64,000 bases of DNA from Protea cynaroides (lineage: Eukaryota > Streptophyta > Magnoliopsida > Proteales > Proteaceae). Below are positions 59,251 through 64,000 of this stretch, one piece after another. The position numbers and the translations under genes were made by a program. The DNA is taken from positions 36,812 through 100,811 of the forward strand of contig JAMYWD010001168.1 of the NCBI GenBank assembly GCA_028583415.1, written 5' to 3'. How positions within the stretch are numbered: position 1 is the stretch's first letter; every line of letters begins with the position of its first letter. The notes under the pieces were generated by a model. That model was given only the letters and a program-made list of their open reading frames with translations. It ran no database searches and had not been told where the DNA came from.

Positions 59251-60815
59251 AACCTGCGAAGGGATAATGACTCTCAAAATTCCATCACCTTTGGGTGTAT
59301 GAAACTCCTAAAGTCAAGATCCTTCATCCATGTGCATGAGTTTACATGATCTTTGACACTGCCACCTTTGGGTGGACAATGCCGCTCTTTGCTGCTTCCA
59401 CAAAAGTGAAAATCTTGATAATGTCACATTTAAGTGAGCACTATCCTTCTTTGCTGTGTCTATAAATGCATAAGTTCTGGATTTGAGCATATCATGATAG
59501 AACTGAGCTTGCCACTTTAGTGGTCCCACCTAATTCTTACACAATATGTACAAATCATAATTTAAATAAACTGGAACAATGCCACTCTTAGGTGAACACT
59601 GTCATTCTTTAAAGCATTTACAAACACAGTCGCTTGAATTTGAATATATCATGACAAAACAAGGTATACCACTTTGGTGGAATCCACCAAGTTCTACCAT
59701 GATATGAACAAATCCCAAATTGCAGCTCTAGTGGGATATATATAACCATGAATGTTTTTTAAAAATCAACTTTATAAGTCTAAACATTCAAATAAACATG
59801 CACTTTAGCTCAACAATCATTATGATACAAAAATATTGAGAAAAACCAGCAGAAACACTGCAAATCGAGCTCTAAAAAAGCATTAACTAGGAAAAATAAT
59901 ATTTCCAATGTATCAAAATGTATCAACATCTATTCCAGATTGAAGAGCATCGAAAACCAAATCCAACGGAACAAACCGGAGGTCAATCCGACCTTCCTAG
60001 CTCCCACAAATCCAGTTTAAAGTCGGATTGTGAATGCAGTAAAAAACTGCAAGGCAAACAGGCCTTAAAAGTTTGGACCGGTACGAACCGCAATCTGAAC
60101 CAAACCGGCGGTCCGACCAGGCAAGCCGGTCTGGACGGTTCAACCAACATTCATCCGGGTCACATTTTCCGGGTTTTCGGGTAACCTACCGGGAAAAAAT
60201 TCGGGTCAAGGGGCGGGTCATCGGGGCACCCGTTTGTGGGTTACGGATCTGGTGCCGGATCACCCACTCGGGTTCCCTGGTCGGCCCGGCCTGACGGGTC
60301 AGCCTTGTGCTGGTTCTAACTGGCCTGGGCTGGGCCGGGCCTGGGCCAGGCCTGGGCTAGGTTTGATTGGCCGGCCTGGCTTGGCTGGGCCCGGGCGAGC
60401 CGGGCCGAGTCTAGTCGGGGGCTGGGGCGGCTGGTCGGGTAGACTCGGTCCGAAGTCAACCCAAATAAAACCCGTTAGGGTTAAGCGATCCGGCGCCGAG
60501 TCGACCCGGCGAAGACTTCGCGCCGTCGAAAACTTTTTTTTTTTTTTTAAATCCAACTGCCGGCGAGTGGCCTTCACGCGCCTTTCGGCGGCGTGGGCGC
60601 GTCCGGCTACCGCCGGCGACCAGACTTTGTACCGGTCGAAACGTTTTTCTGAGTTCTACAACCTAGTATAGTTTATTTTGAATTTCAGCGGTCTGAAAAA
60701 TTTTTGAAGGGTTTTAAACTTTGTGGGAAAAATTTTGGAGAAAAATTTCTCCTTTTTTTAATTCAGTCATTCCTATCATTTTAATTGTCCATTACCTATG
60801 ATCCTAGCTCTGTGT

Positions 60816-60832
60816 GGGTGGCTCTGATACCA
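60816..60832 (-). promoter_or_regulatory. Primer-binding site (initiator-Met tRNA)
   Basis: The complement reads TGGTATCAGAGCCACCC, two bases inside the 5' LTR of the minus-oriented element. It fixes the element's orientation. Confidence 0.88.
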
Positions 60833-61499
60833 ATTGTAATAATTTTTAATACAGGTTAGGGTTATTCCCATGGGTTTTCCCATGAACCCTAACGAATTCA
60901 CCACACAGATAACTAGAATACAATGGACAATAAAAGAGATGATAGAACACATACCATTTGCTGTAGATTGATTTCCGACCGTTTCCTGTGCCTTGAATGC
61001 TTCGATTAGGGTCTTCCACAGCCTCGTTGGGATCCCTTTTGCCTCTGTGCGTATGGGAGCAACAGAGAGATAAAACCAATGACTGTGGGGACCCTAATCA
61101 TTGTATTTATAATACAATCCCTAACCCAGAACCATTCCCACAGTGGCCCGGGTTAGTAGTCTCTAACCAGTGACGAACCAAACCTGAACCGGTCAAACCA
61201 GTAATTGAACTCCCACTTAACAACTGGTTAGGTAATTGATCAAGCCCACACATCAGGAATCTAACACACGCATCTCGAGGAGTTGTGCGGGATAGAATTT
61301 CCGCAATACAACTTTTCGGCAGGACGTATAGATCTGTGGAAACCCCTTGCTCCATTATTTCTTCAGTTTTCTTTTTCTTCTTCCTCACAATTTATCTCAC
61401 ATGCTGTCTTGGCTTGTTCCTCTATCATAAGACGTGAAAGAGATGGAGGAAAGCTTAGTAGTCGCTAAGCTTTTGTTGCCACAGACATGATCAGTCATG

Positions 61500-62655
61500 A
61501 CTCATGAGGGTTTAAGGTATGGTACAGATAATGGTTGAACGAAACATGACCGATATGAATAAAATGTAATATATTCTTTAAAAGTCAAAATAAATGAAGG
61601 TTTCAAAATACAGTGGGCTTAGTGGGACTCAATATATAGTGGACCGGGATTATCTGTAGTAACTCCACTTTGAATGATTAGAATTTTCAGTATCACTTGG
61701 CAGTCACTATAGATGATCTTTTTCCTTCAATGGTACTCGTGCACTTGCTGCAAATCTATTCAAGAACTTCGAAATAGCACTCGACAATAAAGAAAATAAG
61801 GAACAATAAAGTTCAATGAACCATGAGAGAAGGATGGTAGGGTAGTGTATCCCAACCCCTTGGCAGACCCTCTATTTACAGAGTAAGAAATAAATATGCC
61901 TGAAAGACATAACCATTCTACAAGGTACCTAAGCGGTATACAGGTACTTATATGATGTATCTACCCTTGTCTGAATCGGTTACAACGCATCCCTTGTCTG
62001 AATCGGTTACAACGCATCCAATGACTGATCCAAGGGTGATACATGGGTCGAGTAAGTGAGACGGTTCCTTACAGATTTGGGACGCAAGGGGTCATTTCCA
62101 AAACCGTCTCATTCACTAAATAATCCCAAAATGAGAATAAAAATCCATTGCATATAATAATGGGACGGACGGGTACGTTCTGGATCCTTAATGGTTCTGA
62201 ACATTATTTATAAAGATAGCATTTCTAATTTATGAAAGAAAACTTTTCATAAAGACAAAATTTAAGAAAAAATCAACATAAATAATGTCCCCAACTACCA
62301 ATTCCAAAAATGTCTTAACCCATTGTTTTATCATTTGAGTGTCATTAATTGGTTAATAAAATGACTTGAGAAAGTGATGAACAGAATCTATCTTAAATCA
62401 GTTTTCCCTCATTTAATCAAAATAAATAGAGAAAGAAGAAAATGAACATGTTGGCCTGAACAATCTACAACACATGTTTATTCTAGCTGTTAGCACTATA
62501 TTTTTGCCGTTGTCCCACTCCAATAAAATGTTCTAATATTTCTTCATTGTGTAGGTTTCTGCAGCTTAGTCGAACCTAGATAGGTAGTTATGCTTTGTTA
62601 TTTTTATTCTTTTACTGTATCTAAGATAGTATATCAAGAAATAAAAAGGGGAAGA
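61500..62655. other. Intergenic DNA upstream of the F-box pseudogene
   Basis: The first 60 bp still match the upstream side of the other PP2-B copies. A 27-bp direct tandem duplication (CCCTTGTCTGAATCGGTTAC...) lies at 61964-62017. Nothing else was recognised. Confidence 0.5.
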
Positions 62656-62659
62656 AGAA

Positions 62660-63940
<1,281 letters not shown>

Positions 63941-64000
63941 GGTAGAAAATGGATTTAATTCCAATTTAGTTTGATCCATCAATTACATATAATATAAAGA

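Larger units (their letters stand above)
54701..61266 (-). mobile_element. Young LTR retroelement without recognisable coding region (LARD-like)
   Basis: The two LTRs, 54701-55133 (433 bp) and 60835-61266 (432 bp), differ at about five bases and one indel, so the insertion is recent. A perfect target duplication CACGC lies at 54696-54700 and 61267-61271. In minus orientation the PBS TGGTATCAGAGCCACCC (complement of 60816-60832) is two bases inside the 5' LTR and matches initiator-Met tRNA. The purine tract AAGTGGGAGAT precedes the 3' LTR at 55134-55144. The 5.7-kb interior has no gag, protease, RT or integrase frame on either strand. It has tandem repeats and a GC-rich block at 60230-60620. 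It must move with enzymes supplied in trans. Confidence 0.9.
53085..61355 (-). pseudogene. Second PP2-B F-box gene, broken by two LTR insertions
   Basis: A paralogue of the gene at 17.7-18.8 kb. The start codon is at 61353-61355 (MEQGVSTDLYVLPKSCIAEI...PRDA). The LTR element at 54701-61266 splits exon 1, which continues at 54700 leftwards (RLSVVSMIF, a stop in place of Arg, VWERFLPSD, NFSSKKEQLLHLCDNPLL). The exon 1 donor has changed from GTAAG to GGAAG. Exon 2 is complement of 54272-54387 and keeps a YWNW motif. Exon 3 starts at 54184 (RFSEVAELLAV, WFEIRGKMETRLLS) but frameshifts, then is cut by a solo LTR (53506-53937). Its linker has expanded repeats (53300-53500) before GDGWMDIEMGEFFNERGDDG. 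Several lesions make it a certain pseudogene. Confidence 0.92.

Noticed and set aside
59077..59349. 90-codon frame over the 67-bp tandem repeats
   Set aside because: The period is nearly a multiple of three, which keeps a frame open by chance. There is no start context, domain or conservation evidence.

Overview
This window looks like nuclear DNA of a flowering plant, most likely a dicot. It is AT-rich, has a spliced plant-specific F-box/PP2 gene, Ty1/Copia and Ty3/Gypsy retrotransposons primed by initiator-Met tRNA, and CACTA, hAT-like and Mutator-like DNA elements. I see no rRNA, complete tRNA, organelle or bacterial sequence. The species cannot be told from the sequence alone.

Layout: 1-6.9 kb is a decayed Copia element interrupted by a 2.19-kb Ty3 solo LTR, with a second such LTR in the opposite orientation at its left edge. 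7-8.15 kb is a hAT-like element holding about 800 bp of CCA-rich repeat. 8.2-17.5 kb is intergenic relics: an F-box 5' flank, an old solo LTR, a CACTA element with 3-bp target duplication, a LINE ORF2 tail and two copies of one MITE. 17.7-18.8 kb holds the only host gene that looks intact, a three-exon PP2-B-type F-box gene on the minus strand. From its first exon to 28.2 kb runs a four-unit tandem array (about 2.45-2.5 kb per unit). In the three extra units the gene is cut to its TATA box, start and F-box; two of them keep open 71-72 codon frames.

The array is cut at 28,176 by a minus-strand Ty3 chromovirus-like element (RT fragment, protease, gag, PBS, 5' LTR). An antisense ORF resembling plant-transposon proteins sits where the start of gag should be. 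A second, plus-strand Ty3 element (32.0-38.8 kb) is nested inside that 5' LTR. 40-43.5 kb is LTR-type relic DNA with a perfect 41-bp palindrome and another F-box 5' fragment. 44.6-52.4 kb contains three copies of one hAT-like family with perfect 8-bp target duplications, a split SINE, and a solo LTR carrying one of the hAT copies. 53.1-61.4 kb is a second PP2-B gene, broken by a young 6.6-kb LTR element without recognisable protein genes (in exon 1) and by a solo LTR of the same family (in exon 3). The window ends with a Mutator-like TIR element inserted in an AT microsatellite.

The functional content is therefore one probable SCF-type F-box gene and its amplified or broken relatives, in a densely nested transposon landscape. 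The least expected signals are the array of F-box-only mini-genes, a small ORF conserved inside the 2.2-kb Ty3 LTRs, and the antisense ORF next to the Ty3 gag.
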